Assembly: GCF_019375555.1 (NCBI RefSeq)
Contig: NZ_JAHXDN010000002.1
Coordinates: forward strand, 930,001 to 994,000
Source of the DNA: Roseobacter insulae
GTDB taxonomy: Bacteria > Pseudomonadota > Alphaproteobacteria > Rhodobacterales > Rhodobacteraceae
Direction: 5' to 3'
Length of the DNA stretch: 64,000 bases
Shown: one piece after another, positions 7,216 to 16,178 of the stretch
Layout: each line of letters starts with the position of its first letter
Position numbering within the stretch: position 1 is the first letter of the stretch
Translations under genes and position numbers: made by a program
Notes under the pieces: model-generated
Told to the model about the DNA's origin: nothing
Seen by the model: only the letters and a program-made list of their open reading frames with translations
Database searches by the model: none

Positions 7216-8082
7216 ATGCCGTCGATTGCGATCATACACACGACCAGCTACCGCTATCGCTCCGCCGTGGTTCTTGGTCCGCACAGGCTGATGCTGCGTC
7301 CCCGAGAGATGCGGGACCTCACCCTGACAAAATTCGACCTTGAGATAGCCCCGACCGCTCGTATCGTCTGGTCCCACGATGTTTTCGGAAACGCCATCGC
7401 CATCGCCAACTTTGCTGTCACAACGGATACGCTCTCGATCCGGTCCCGCACGATTGCCGTTCTCACCGCGCCTGACTGGCCCGTCTTCCCTATCGCAGCC
7501 TCCGCGGCGTCGTACCCATTCCTTTATTCCGCCGAGGACTGGACAGATCTCGGGGCACTCTCCACGCCGCAATACGCCGACGACGCCGGGCACTTGTTGA
7601 ACTGGGTCGAGCAATTCGTCATGGGCAGGCCCACGGATACGCTGTCCCTCCTGAAGGATATCAGCAACGGGATCACAGCGCAGATCGCGTATCAGAGCCG
7701 CGAGACGGAAGGCACGCAAGGGCCACTGGAAACTCTGGACAGAGGCTGGGGCTCGTGCCGCGACTTCGCCGTCCTCTTTGCCGAGGCCGTCCGGACGTTG
7801 GGTCTTGGAGCGCGTATAGTGTCCGGCTACCTCTACGATCCCACACATGACCGGCTTGGATCAGCTGACGCGGGCTCCACGCATGCATGGGTCGAAGTCT
7901 TCGTTCCCGGGGCCGGTTGGATCCCGTTCGACCCAACCAACAGGTCCTTGGGATCGGCCAACCTGATCCCGGTGGCCGTTGCGCGAAACATGTCCCAGAT
8001 CGCTCCGGTAGCCGGCAGCTTCCAGGGAGAAGATACCGATCTCCCCGCCATGGAGGTGGTCGTCAGCGTCGAGGAAGGGTGA
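7216..8082 (+). CDS. transglutaminase-like cysteine peptidase family protein
   Basis: A 288-residue protein with the bacterial transglutaminase N-terminal beta domain (about 1-95: HTTSYRYRSAVVLGPHRLMLRPRE) and the transglutaminase-like core. The catalytic triad is visible: Cys181 in GWGSCRDFAVLFAEA, His223 in STHAWVEVF and Asp239 in IPFDPTN. There is no signal peptide, so it is probably cytosolic. Family members are often peptidases or amidases rather than cross-linking enzymes. It closes the run of co-directional genes 2127-8082. About 210 bp of apparently empty sequence follow before the convergent relaxase. Confidence 0.85.
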   Translation: MPSIAIIHTTSYRYRSAVVLGPHRLMLRPREMRDLTLTKFDLEIAPTARIVWSHDVFGNAIAIANFAVTTDTLSIRSRTIAVLTAPDWPVFPIAASAASYPFLYSAEDWTDLGALSTPQYADDAGHLLNWVEQFVMGRPTDTLSLLKDISNGITAQIAYQSRETEGTQGPLETLDRGWGSCRDFAVLFAEAVRTLGLGARIVSGYLYDPTHDRLGSADAGSTHAWVEVFVPGAGWIPFDPTNRSLGSANLIPVAVARNMSQIAPVAGSFQGEDTDLPAMEVVVSVEEG

Positions 8083-8294
8083 TTATGCCACTGCCAGATG
8101 GCGCCCGGGTCAGTTCGGATCAATCGATCAGTCCCGACGCGAAATGTGAGGGATGACCGGATGGACCTGTTTCGGATGCCTTGACTTGGATGCCTGCCCA
8201 CCGATCCGGGGGCGGAGATTCCGCCAGAGTCGGCGGTCTGGGCAAACAAGATGCGCAGCGATTGCTGACGCAAGGCAACTGAACGGGCGGAAGC

Positions 8295-10378
8295 TCACAA
8301 CCCAAGCCCCCGCTTCCGGCCGAACGCCCAGTCCACACCGCCTCCCGGCAGTCCAACACCTCCGATCTGCTGCCCCATCCGTCGTTCCAGCGCGCCGTTC
8401 CATGGGACGAGGCTGAAGCCGAGGCCGTTGTCGATCATGGCGAAGCGGCCGCTGGGGAGTTGGGTGCTGCCGACCAGTTCGCCTCCGAAGCGGCTGCCGG
8501 TTTTGATAGGGGTCCAGTCGCGGCCGCGTTCCGCTGCCATGGCGCGGCCAACGCGGTCGACCTCACGCCCCTCCAGGCGTTGAATCAAGTCCTTGGGCGC
8601 GCGGATGCGTCCTTCCCCAAGGTCGACCGCGTCCGCGCGCGCTACCAGCACGCGCTTGCGGCGGTCCATCGCCCGGCCTGCCTCTGCGCCGAAGCCGGTC
8701 TCCCTCACTGAATCCCGCCGCTGCGCCACCAGTTCCCGGTCGAGCCAGGTCGCGCCTTCGTGGGTCACCTGCTGGTCCAGACCGATGGGTGACAATACCG
8801 CCATGCGCGGGCCGCGTCCGTGGCGTTTGCGGTCGTAGGCCGTCCCGCGTTTCGGCAGGTCTTGTGGCACCGACCAGTGATCATCGCCATGACGCTCAAC
8901 GATCCCGGCTCGCCGCAGGGCCTCAAGGCGGCGCACATGGGCCGCAACGAAGCGGTCCGGATCGGGCGTGATCCCCTGTTCCGTTGCGATTTCGATGTGC
9001 CGGGACGGGCGATAGTTGCCGTCATTCTCAGTGGCCGAGAGGATGTTCCAATCAGCCGCCCGTGGCTCGGTTAGCGGAGGTGTCGCCGACACGATCATGC
9101 CGCGTCCGATGCCGTCACACTGGTCAGCGCGGAGCTCGATCTGGTGCACCCGACCGTCGGTGCCGTCAATGACCAGCTGCATCCGGTCGCCAGACCCGTC
9201 GCCCGCGAGTTCCTTGGCGAGCAGGCGACCGACAATCTGCTGCTGCAGTCCGTCTCTGTGCATCGTGAGTTGCGCCGTCCCGCGTTGCCCTTCAAGGTCG
9301 TTGGCCTCCAACGCGCGATACATGGATTTGATGATATCACCGCGCTCCCCCATCGCACGCAGGGTCGGTTCCGCGCTGTCATTCAGATGCCAGACGCCCG
9401 GGTCGATTTGCTGCGCAAGTCCGAGTTTTTCGAGATACTGTGCCCGCCCGATCAACAGCGCCCGGTTGCGCTTCATCGTCTCCAGCATGTCCTTGTCCGG
9501 TCGCAGATCGGCGAACTCGTTGTTCGCCCGCTGCTCGGCCATCAGCATCCGGTCGAGGCGGGTAAAGCGCTCTGCGTTTACTTCGCGGCGCAACTGATCG
9601 GTGACCTCAAGGTCGGTCTGGCGACCCAGTTCCAGCGTCAATATCCCGCTCGCGCGTTCGCGGATTCCATGCGCGATATAGTCGCCAGCGATGTTCAGGA
9701 TCTTGCCGTCATCGGTCATGCCCCGGACCAGGATATGGCTATGCGGATGCCCGGTGTTGTAGTGATCGACAGCGATCCAATCGAGCCGCGTCTGCAGATC
9801 GGCCTCCATCTGGGTCATGAGATCGCGGGTCGTCTGGCGCAGGTCGGACAGATCAACGCCATCCTCGGCCGAGACGATGAAGCGGAACTGGTGCCGGTCG
9901 TCGCGACCCCGGTCGAGGAAGTCCCGACCGTCGGCGATGTCCGCATCTGTGGAATAGACCTGTCCCTTCTCACCGTCGCGGGTGACGCCATCGCGCTCCA
10001 AATACCGCAGATGGGCTTCAACCGCCTTGGCGCTGACGAAAGAGCGCCCACGCGTCGCGCCACGCTGCGGGTTCAGCTTCACGATCCGCGCTTTCACGGT
10101 CACCCGGCGGGCCCGCGTTCGGGTCCCGTCCAGGCCGCGGGACCACGGATTCCGGCCCTTCAACGCCGCCGCCACCTTGGCACCCCGACCCCGGGCGTTG
10201 AACCGTCCGCTGCCTTCCTCTTCCCGGCCAACTGGTTTGGATCGCCCCCCGCACGGCGGATTGCACGATGTACATCGGCCAGAAATCCCCGCGCCTGGCG
10301 CCGCACGCGCGGGGCGCTCTGGGTGCGGGCCCGGACCTTGCCGGGGCGGATGTGGAAGTCGCTTTCGTTGCGGGTCAT
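8295..10378 (-). pseudogene. VirD2-type relaxase, frameshifted
   Basis: Two overlapping minus-strand frames form one relaxase. The N-terminal part (10378 to about 10220: DFHIRPGKVRARTQ...GFLADVHRAIRRAG) is in a different frame from the rest (from about 10220 down to 8295, with GSGRFNARGRGAKVAAALKG at the junction). The main part has the relaxase core, including the HxH-type metal site IAVDHYNTGHPHSHILVRG, and a long C-terminal region as in DUF3363-containing relaxases of rhodobacterial conjugative elements. The frames can only be joined by a frameshift near 10185-10235. No coupling protein (traG) or type IV secretion gene accompanies it. This is the mobilisation gene of the island, probably inactive unless the shift is a sequencing error. 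Confidence 0.75.
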
Positions 10379-10901
10379 GCAGCCACGATCAACGCCTGTT
10401 CCGGGTCAATCAAGCGGTGTTTGAGGGGTGTCGAAGCATGGCGTGCAAAGAGAAGTCGTAGCGGGCTATCGCGTGAAGGCACCGCGCGGCGTGCCACGTC
10501 AGGGCATTGAAATCATTCATAAAACGGGGAAACCTTGCCGCAAGACACCGTGCGATTCATCGTGCGTTGCGCCAAAAAACAATGTGCAGACAACAGCTTA
10601 GGGCCACAGGCCCGGCCAGCGAGGAACTCGCTTTATCTTGCCATCCCCTTCCGTTCTCCCTGGCGGCTCTCCCAAGCGGCGGTTCAGGCGATCTTTCGCA
10701 TGATTCCAACGAGCCAATGCTGCCGACCGAACCGGCTTGATTCGAAATACGGCAGCAGCGCTCTGAGGTGCGCCGGTCGCCGGTCGAATTCATCACGAAA
10801 CGCCGAAGCGCCAGACAATCCAACTGTCCGATCTGCACGCTATGGCAAGCTGTTTTGCGAGCCGCGGGTTGATGCCCTGCACAAGACGCACGCGCCGCCC
10901 C
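10379..10901. other. no recognisable gene
   Basis: About 520 bp upstream of the relaxase. I see no frame with convincing codon use, ribosome site or family resemblance. It may hold the transfer origin and relaxase promoter, but I cannot point to a nick site. Confidence 0.4.
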
Positions 10902-11213
10902 ATGCTATCTCGCATGACACTGTCAGCACGCCCTTCAACGTCTCGTACGCGTTCGGCCCAGCCAGTCGATGCCTTGCGGATCGAGGCGGCGCTGGTGAAG
11001 GTCGCCGTGCTGGTCGCTAACGACCCGGCCTTCGCGCCAGTCTTCGAGCGGCTGGAAGTGGAACTGGCCGCGGCCGTGAAGAAGGAGGAGCAGCTGTCGG
11101 ACGCGCAGCGCCGTGCGCGGGCGCTGCTGGCTCAGAAGGCGATGCGCGCGACGAGTTCTGCGACGTGTTCCAGCGACGCGCCCTTGCCGTATCGTTCCCG
11201 GTCGAGCCGGTGA
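10902..11213 (+). CDS. small hypothetical protein, doubtful C-terminus
   Basis: A frame of 103 residues from ATG 10902, or 99 from ATG 10914. The middle segment (DALRIEAALVKVAVLVANDPAF followed by an acidic, Lys-rich helix) looks like a genuine helical protein. The last 27 codons overlap the 3' end of the convergent integrase gene and look low in information. I do not recognise a family. Its position beside the integrase is where small regulators of excision often lie, but there is no sequence support for that role here. Confidence 0.35.
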   Translation: MLSRMTLSARPSTSRTRSAQPVDALRIEAALVKVAVLVANDPAFAPVFERLEVELAAAVKKEEQLSDAQRRARALLAQKAMRATSSATCSSDAPLPYRSRSSR

Positions 11214-12418
11214 CCGAAAAGGTCGCGGCGGATGCGGTCGTCGATCCCGGCGGCAAGCATCCGGTCTTCAAAGGCATGTCGCAGGGAGTACATCGAGTGG
11301 CGCGGGGTCTCGAGCAGGCCGTTGGCGCGGAGGAACTTGTTTACGACCGCGCTCAGGGTGGCGCGGTTCCGGTAGCGGGGAAAGCCCTCGGGGTACTGCT
11401 TGAGGGCTTCTAGAGAGACACCGGTCAACGGGATCACGCGGCGCGCATAGTGGCTCTTCAACTGCCGTCCCTCGGGTTCGATGGAGATATGCGGCACGTC
11501 GCAGTCCAACCGGATCGTGTCTGCTGTCAGCGCCGCCCCTTCGGACGGGCGGTAGCCGGTGTTGATCATCCCCAGGAGCAAAGCGCGCGCCTGACCGTTC
11601 AACCCGTCGAGCGCACCGGGGGCGAGCAGGCGTGTCCTGATCCAGTCCTCGCTGAAGGGTGGCCGCGTCAGCTTCTCACCTTCCTTGAAGGACAACTCGC
11701 CGAGCGGCAGCTCCAGGCCAAGTCGCTTCATCGTGTTCACGGTCTTCAGCACGTCGCCGAGGTGGATGAGGTCCTTGTTGGCCGAGTTCGCCGTGACCTC
11801 TCCCGCCTCGATCCGGTCGAGCCAGTGCTGGCGAAAGTCCAGCATGTCGTCGCGGGTGATGTTGGCGATCTCCTTGTTGCCAACGACCGCGACGAAGTTC
11901 TTCACAGCCTTCTTGCGTGGCGCTTCCCAGCGGCGCAGCTGGTCCTCACTCTTGCCGAAGGTCTTCTCTCTCGCGAGCGTCCAATAGAGTTGCAGCGCCT
12001 TGGTGACCGTGATGCGCGGTTCGGGAACAGTGCCGAGAAGGGCGGCGGCCTCGACGGGGTCGGGCTGGTTCGCGAGGGCCGGAATGGCCTCGACGCGTTC
12101 TACAACGTCCTCGACCGGCAGTTTGGCCACACTGCCCGCGTCCAGATACCGGAAGCCCCGCGCCCGGGCGAGGTCGCGGGCGGCTTCGTAACGGACTTCC
12201 GCATCCTCGCTGTTCCCGGCCAGACGGGCCTCCCAGGCCTCTATCATCTGGCTCCACGCGCGATCTGCCTTACTCCTCGCAAGCATTTCAGAGTCGGTGT
12301 GCAGGCTGATCCAGACCGTTTCGCGCGGCTCAACCCCGCGATACCGGCGTGGAACGCGACGTCTCAGGTGAAAGGTGCGACCCCGCTTGGCAATGCTCAC
12401 GACGGAAAATCTCCGCAT
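11132..12418 (-). CDS. tyrosine recombinase (island integrase)
   Basis: A 428-residue tyrosine recombinase. The first 40 residues (RRRVPRRYRGVEPRETVWISLHT) resemble the short arm-type domain at the start of many rhodobacterial integrases, followed by a SAM-like core-binding domain (about 135-230) and the catalytic domain. Catalytic residues can be placed: Arg290 (NTGYRPSEG), Arg380-His381 (YSLRHAFED, with Tyr in place of the usual box-II His), His403 (LFGHRL) and the nucleophile Tyr410. The gene reads away from tRNA-Ser and starts about 125 bp from its 3' end, the standard layout of an island integrated into a tRNA gene. It presumably catalyses integration and excision. Confidence 0.9.
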   Translation of the reverse strand: MRRFSVVSIAKRGRTFHLRRRVPRRYRGVEPRETVWISLHTDSEMLARSKADRAWSQMIEAWEARLAGNSEDAEVRYEAARDLARARGFRYLDAGSVAKLPVEDVVERVEAIPALANQPDPVEAAALLGTVPEPRITVTKALQLYWTLAREKTFGKSEDQLRRWEAPRKKAVKNFVAVVGNKEIANITRDDMLDFRQHWLDRIEAGEVTANSANKDLIHLGDVLKTVNTMKRLGLELPLGELSFKEGEKLTRPPFSEDWIRTRLLAPGALDGLNGQARALLLGMINTGYRPSEGAALTADTIRLDCDVPHISIEPEGRQLKSHYARRVIPLTGVSLEALKQYPEGFPRYRNRATLSAVVNKFLRANGLLETPRHSMYSLRHAFEDRMLAAGIDDRIRRDLFGHRLDRERYGKGASLEHVAELVARIAF

Positions 12419-12542
12419 TTGTGCAGCAAATTGTGGTGCAAAATGTGCAGCAAATCAAGCGGACCAAACACCGCCGTCAGCGCGAAAATGCCGAATCTTA
12501 CTCTGATATCAGTGTGTTGAGGTGAGTTGTCTTAGCCAAAAA

Positions 12543-12560
12543 TGGCGGAGAGACAGGGAT
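12543..12560. other. likely integration (att) site at tRNA-Ser 3' end
   Basis: The 3' end of the tRNA-Ser gene, including encoded CCA, faces the integrase. Integrases of this type usually recombine in the T-arm and 3' end. The exact core cannot be fixed, because I found no second copy of the tRNA 3' sequence between here and position 1; the distal att site is probably outside the window. Confidence 0.45.
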
Positions 12561-12632
12561 TCGAACCCTGGGTAGGCTTGCACCCACAACGGTTTTCGAG
12601 ACCGCCCCGTTCGACCACTCCGGCACCTCTCC
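12543..12632 (-). tRNA. tRNA-Ser (anticodon CGA)
   Basis: A 90-nt tRNA with acceptor GGAGAGG pairing TCTCTCC, discriminator G and encoded CCA. The anticodon loop is CTCGAAA (anticodon CGA, reading UCG) on a GCGGT/ACCGT stem, with the long class II variable arm typical of tRNA-Ser and a T-arm CAGGG-TTCGAAT-CCCTG. It reads UCG codons and is also the probable insertion target of the island to its left. Confidence 0.95.
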
Positions 12633-12793
12633 GCGGGGGTCTGGTGGATGGGCGTTTATTAGGCTTTGCGGGCTGTGACAAGAGGGGATCAGCCTGCATT
12701 CGGTGAACACGGGAAATTTCATTGCTCGTTCGTACAAATGCCCTAAGCTTCGCGGCGACTGGCAAACAGGCCAAAACGATGCAGGAGATACCC

Positions 12794-13633
12794 ATGACCG
12801 CTCTGATCCGTCACAGCGCCTTTCTTTTGATGACCGCCCTGGTGGGGCTGGTGTTTCTGACGCCCGCTCGGGCCGCCAATCTGGACCGGCTTGAAGCCTT
12901 TCTTGAAGTGACGGGATTTGACGTGGCGTTGGAGAGCATTCGGTTGAGCGCGGAGAATGCGCCCAACATGATCGGGCTTGAGGCGGATGACTTCGGCTCG
13001 GAATGGACGCGGCTTGTGGAGGATGTGTTCGACACGGAACAGATGCATGGGATGGCGCTTGAAATCCTGTCTCAGACGCTCGACGATGATCTGCTGACAC
13101 ATGCGGTGGACTTCTACGCCTCTGATCTGGGTCAGAGGCTGGTCGTCGCGGAAAACGCCTCTCACATGAAGGAAGACGAGGACCTGAAGACCGAAAGCGG
13201 CGAGGCGATTGTGGCGGGTCTGGTGCGCATCGGCTCCCCCCGGCTTGAAGAACTCAAGCGTCTCAACAAGGCGACCGGGTCCGAAGATGCCTCCGTACGC
13301 GCAATACAGGAGGTGCAGGTGCGGTTCCTGATGGCGGCGGCCTCGGCCGGTGTGATCGAGCTTCGGATGGAGGAAGCAGACCTGCGCGAAAGCCTGAAAG
13401 CGCAGGAAGGCGAATTGCGCCGGGGTATGCAGATGGCCGGCCTGTCCGGGTCCGCCTATACCTATCAGGCGTTTTCGCACGCGGATATAACGGCTTACGC
13501 GGATGCGTTGGAGCACCCCAAGATGCAACGGGTCTACGAGCTGATGAACGCGGTGCAGTTCGAGATCATGGCCAACCGGTATGAGGCGGTCGCCCAGCGG
13601 ATGCAATCTCTGCAGCCCAGTCAGGACCTGTGA
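12794..13633 (+). CDS. DUF2059-type exported protein
   Basis: A 279-residue protein starting MTALIRHSAFLLM with CAGGAGAT just upstream. Residues 1-27 form a signal peptide ending ARA-AN, so it is exported to the periplasm. The mature part is helical and resembles DUF2059 proteins (repeated aromatic-acidic helices such as HAVDFYASDLGQRLV). It is followed with almost no gap by a second protein of the same build, a tandem pair. The role is unknown. Confidence 0.75.
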   Translation: MTALIRHSAFLLMTALVGLVFLTPARAANLDRLEAFLEVTGFDVALESIRLSAENAPNMIGLEADDFGSEWTRLVEDVFDTEQMHGMALEILSQTLDDDLLTHAVDFYASDLGQRLVVAENASHMKEDEDLKTESGEAIVAGLVRIGSPRLEELKRLNKATGSEDASVRAIQEVQVRFLMAAASAGVIELRMEEADLRESLKAQEGELRRGMQMAGLSGSAYTYQAFSHADITAYADALEHPKMQRVYELMNAVQFEIMANRYEAVAQRMQSLQPSQDL

Positions 13634-13635
13634 TC

Positions 13636-14445
13636 ATGCGTGTCCTCGCGCTTGTGATTGTGCTGTGCGGGGCAGCAATGCCCGCTTGGGCGGACGCACG
13701 TATCACCGTTTTGATGGATGCCATGCGCATACCCGAACTAACCGATGTCATCCGGTTGGAAGGGCTGCAGGATGCGGAGGGTCTGAATGCCGACATGCTG
13801 GCCGGGCAGGGCGGTGCACTGTGGCACAACCAGGTGGAACGGCTTTATGACCCCTCCCGGATGCAGGATCTGCTGTACCTTGCCTTGCAGCAGGGGCTCG
13901 ATGACGCCGCGCTGGATGGATGCGTCGCGTTCTTCGATACGCAACGCGGTCAAACCATCACCGAATTGGAAATCGCGGCCCGGAAGGCCATGCTGGACGA
14001 GGCTGTCCAGGATGCCGCAGCGGAGACATACCGGGAACTGTCCAAAGACAAGGATCCGCACGCGGGTCTTGTCGCCGCTTTCGTCGAAGCGAATGATCTG
14101 CTGGAGCTTAACGTCGCAATCACGATGAGCAGCAGCTTCCAGTTTTATCAGGGCCTTGCGGATGGTCGCCTGCTGGAGATGTCGGAAAGCGATATTCTGA
14201 AAGACGTCTGGGCGTCGGAGAACCGTTTGCGGGAGGAGTCGAAAGACTGGATTAATGGCTATTTTCTGCTGGCCTACCAACCCTTGGACCTGCCTGATCT
14301 GGAGGCATATCTGGCTTTTTCGCGCAGCCCCGCCGGTGTTGCGCTGAATGCGGCCTTGTTTGCCGGTTATGAGGATGTTTTTCGCGAAGTCGCCTACGGC
14401 CTTGGCCGTGCTGTCGCTCTGAACGCATCGGGCAATGACATCTAG
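13636..14445 (+). CDS. DUF2059-type exported protein, second copy
   Basis: A protein of about 269 residues with a signal peptide (MRVLALVIVLCGAAMPAWA-DA) and a helical mature part matching the upstream neighbour in layout (ALDGCVAFFDTQRGQTITELE compares with that gene's DFYASDLGQRLV helix; AYLAFSRSPAGVALNAALF near the C-terminus). ATG 13636 comes three bases after the neighbour's TGA; a GTG at 13630 in the same frame would give two more residues. The pair is probably one transcription unit created by duplication. Periplasmic, function unknown. Confidence 0.75.
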   Translation: MRVLALVIVLCGAAMPAWADARITVLMDAMRIPELTDVIRLEGLQDAEGLNADMLAGQGGALWHNQVERLYDPSRMQDLLYLALQQGLDDAALDGCVAFFDTQRGQTITELEIAARKAMLDEAVQDAAAETYRELSKDKDPHAGLVAAFVEANDLLELNVAITMSSSFQFYQGLADGRLLEMSESDILKDVWASENRLREESKDWINGYFLLAYQPLDLPDLEAYLAFSRSPAGVALNAALFAGYEDVFREVAYGLGRAVALNASGNDI

Positions 14446-14633
14446 GCCTGATGCTGCTTGACATGGGCACGCAGCTGGTGCAAATGGCAGCTTCATGTGC
14501 AAGGTCCGGTTCGCCGGGCCTTGTCGGTTTATATCACGATCACTCTTAATCGGGTGCGCTGTTCGAGGTGGCCAGCAGGCCAAAACGCCCGGAACCGGGG
14601 ACCACAGGACGCGGTAGAGCAAAGGAAAGACGC

Positions 14634-15302
14634 ATGTTCGCGGTCCTCAAGACCGGCGGCAAGCAGTACAAGGTTCAGGCGGGCGACACGCTCCGCGTTG
14701 AGAAACTGGCTGCTGACGCAGGTGAAAAAATCCAATTCAATGACATTCTGATGCTGGGAGGCGACAAGACTGTTGTCGGCGCACCCTTCGTCAAGGACGC
14801 CGGTGTTCAGGCCGAGGTCGTCGATCAGATCAAGGGCGAGAAAGTCATCAATTTCGTCAAGCGTCGCCGGAAGCACTCTTCCAAGCGCACGAAGGGCCAC
14901 CGTCAGAAGCTGACGCTCGTCAAGGTCACCGATATTCTGGCCTCCGGTGCCGGTAAGTCCGGCGTCAAGGCGGCGATGGGTGCGGGTTCCGTCTCGGTGA
15001 AGGCGGTTGAGGCAGCGGCTCCCAAGAAGGCAGCCCCGAAAAAGGCCGAGGCCAAAGCAGAGGCGCCGAAGGCCAAAGCGGCTCCGAAAGCCAAGGCCGC
15101 TGGCGCGGACGATCTGAAGCAGCTCAGCGGCGTGGGCCCTGCGCTGGAGAAGAAACTGCACGCAGCGGATGTCACGACATTTGCACAAATCGCAGCATGG
15201 ACCGATGAGGACGTAGCTGCTATGGACGAGAAACTGTCGTTCAAAGGTCGGATCGAGCGTGAAGGCTGGATCGAACAGGCCAAAGAACTCAGCAAAGGCT
15301 AA
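14634..15302 (+). CDS. rplU: 50S ribosomal protein L21 with C-terminal HhH extension
   Basis: The first 103 or so residues are ribosomal protein L21 ([33 protein letters not shown]), which binds 23S rRNA. The total is 222 residues, about twice the bacterial norm. The extension is a Lys/Ala/Pro-rich linker ([20 protein letters not shown]) and a helix-hairpin-helix-like domain ([20 protein letters not shown]). Such an extension is, to my knowledge, common in Rhodobacterales L21. The start MFAVLK is fixed by conservation and by AAAGGAAAG upstream. It is followed by rpmA after 11 bases. Confidence 0.95.
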   Translation: MFAVLKTGGKQYKVQAGDTLRVEKLAADAGEKIQFNDILMLGGDKTVVGAPFVKDAGVQAEVVDQIKGEKVINFVKRRRKHSSKRTKGHRQKLTLVKVTDILASGAGKSGVKAAMGAGSVSVKAVEAAAPKKAAPKKAEAKAEAPKAKAAPKAKAAGADDLKQLSGVGPALEKKLHAADVTTFAQIAAWTDEDVAAMDEKLSFKGRIEREGWIEQAKELSKG

Positions 15303-15313
15303 GGAGAGACCAG

Positions 15314-15583
15314 ATGGCACATAAAAAAGCAGGTGGTTCATCCCGGAACGGCCGCGACTCAGCGGGCCGCCGTCTTGGCGTGAAACTCTACGGTGGCCAG
15401 GCGGCTATCCCCGGCAATATCATCGTGCGTCAGCGCGGGACCAAGTTCTGGCCGGGCGAAGGCGTTGGCATGGGCAAGGATCACACGATCTTTGCAACTG
15501 TCGATGGCGCCGTGACATTCCACAAAGGTCTGAAAAACCGTACGTTTATTTCGGTCCTGCCGGTGGCGGAGGCCGCTGAATAA
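15314..15583 (+). CDS. rpmA: 50S ribosomal protein L27
   Basis: An 89-residue L27 with the characteristic [20 protein letters not shown] start, whose N-terminal tail reaches the peptidyl-transferase centre, and [16 protein letters not shown]. The start is preceded by AAGGAGAG. There is no cleavable Firmicutes-type extension. The operon partner is rplU, as in nearly all bacteria; obgE, which usually follows, is displaced here by three small genes. Confidence 0.97.
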   Translation: MAHKKAGGSSRNGRDSAGRRLGVKLYGGQAAIPGNIIVRQRGTKFWPGEGVGMGKDHTIFATVDGAVTFHKGLKNRTFISVLPVAEAAE

Positions 15584-15612
15584 GCCCTTCCTCAAGGACA
15601 TGACACATTCAG

Positions 15613-15650
15613 GGGGATCGGCGATACCGCCGGTCCCCTTTCTCATTTTT
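15613..15650 (+). terminator. rho-independent terminator after rpmA
   Basis: An 11-bp stem (GGGGATCGGCG with CGCCGGTCCCC, one G-T pair) with a short loop is followed by TTTCTCATTTTT, thirty bases after the rpmA stop. Confidence 0.8.
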
Positions 15651-15677
15651 GCCATACCAAAGTGTTAGGTCTCGACG

Positions 15678-16178
15678 ATGTCGACTTGCATCCATACCAC
15701 AAGGCTTGTGCTCCGTCGCTTTCGCGATACGGACGCAGCGCGGGTAGCGGACCTGATCGGCAACCTGTCGGTATCGCGCTGGCTGACGCGCGTGCCCCAT
15801 CCCTATACCGAAGCGGACGCGCTGAGCTTCTTTGCCCGCCAATCCGACGATGACCTGACCTTTGCGATCACGCGGGCCGATGAGGTGATCGGTGCCTGTG
15901 GCGTCGATGACGACCTTGGGTACTGGCTGGGGGAACCCTATTGGCAAAAGGGATATGCCACGGAAGCAGCCAAGGCGTTGGTCGACAAACACTTCGCCAC
16001 AAGCAAAGCGCCGCTGACCTCGGGCTACATCGTGGGAAACACCGCATCCTGCCGCCTTTTGTCAGGGCTCGGTTTCGCGCCGACCCACCGTGAGGATGTG
16101 CTGTCCCCGGCGTTGCGCACAACGGTGTCGGTGCAGAAGATGGCGCTTACCAGCGACGCGTGGGAGGGCAGGGCATGA
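15678..16178 (+). CDS. GNAT-family N-acetyltransferase
   Basis: A 166-residue GNAT acetyltransferase of the RimJ/RimL-like group (TTRLVLRRFRDTDAARVADL at the N-terminus; YWLGEPYWQKGYATEAAKAL is motif A binding acetyl-CoA; NTASCRLLSGLGF is the typical C-terminal helix and strand). The acceptor substrate cannot be read from sequence. The stop overlaps the LysE-type gene start (ATGA), and a second GNAT gene follows, so the three form one small operon inserted between rpmA and obgE, a position I believe is typical of roseobacters. Confidence 0.85.
   Translation: MSTCIHTTRLVLRRFRDTDAARVADLIGNLSVSRWLTRVPHPYTEADALSFFARQSDDDLTFAITRADEVIGACGVDDDLGYWLGEPYWQKGYATEAAKALVDKHFATSKAPLTSGYIVGNTASCRLLSGLGFAPTHREDVLSPALRTTVSVQKMALTSDAWEGRA

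Noticed and set aside
9144-10424. Long plus-strand frame (426 codons) opposite the relaxase
   Set aside because: It is antisense to a clear relaxase, has no ribosome site and reads as Arg/Pro/Ala-rich shadow sequence typical of the reverse strand of GC-rich genes.
11450-12520. Long plus-strand frame (356 codons) opposite the integrase
   Set aside because: Shadow of the integrase, whose catalytic residues are all in place on the minus strand.
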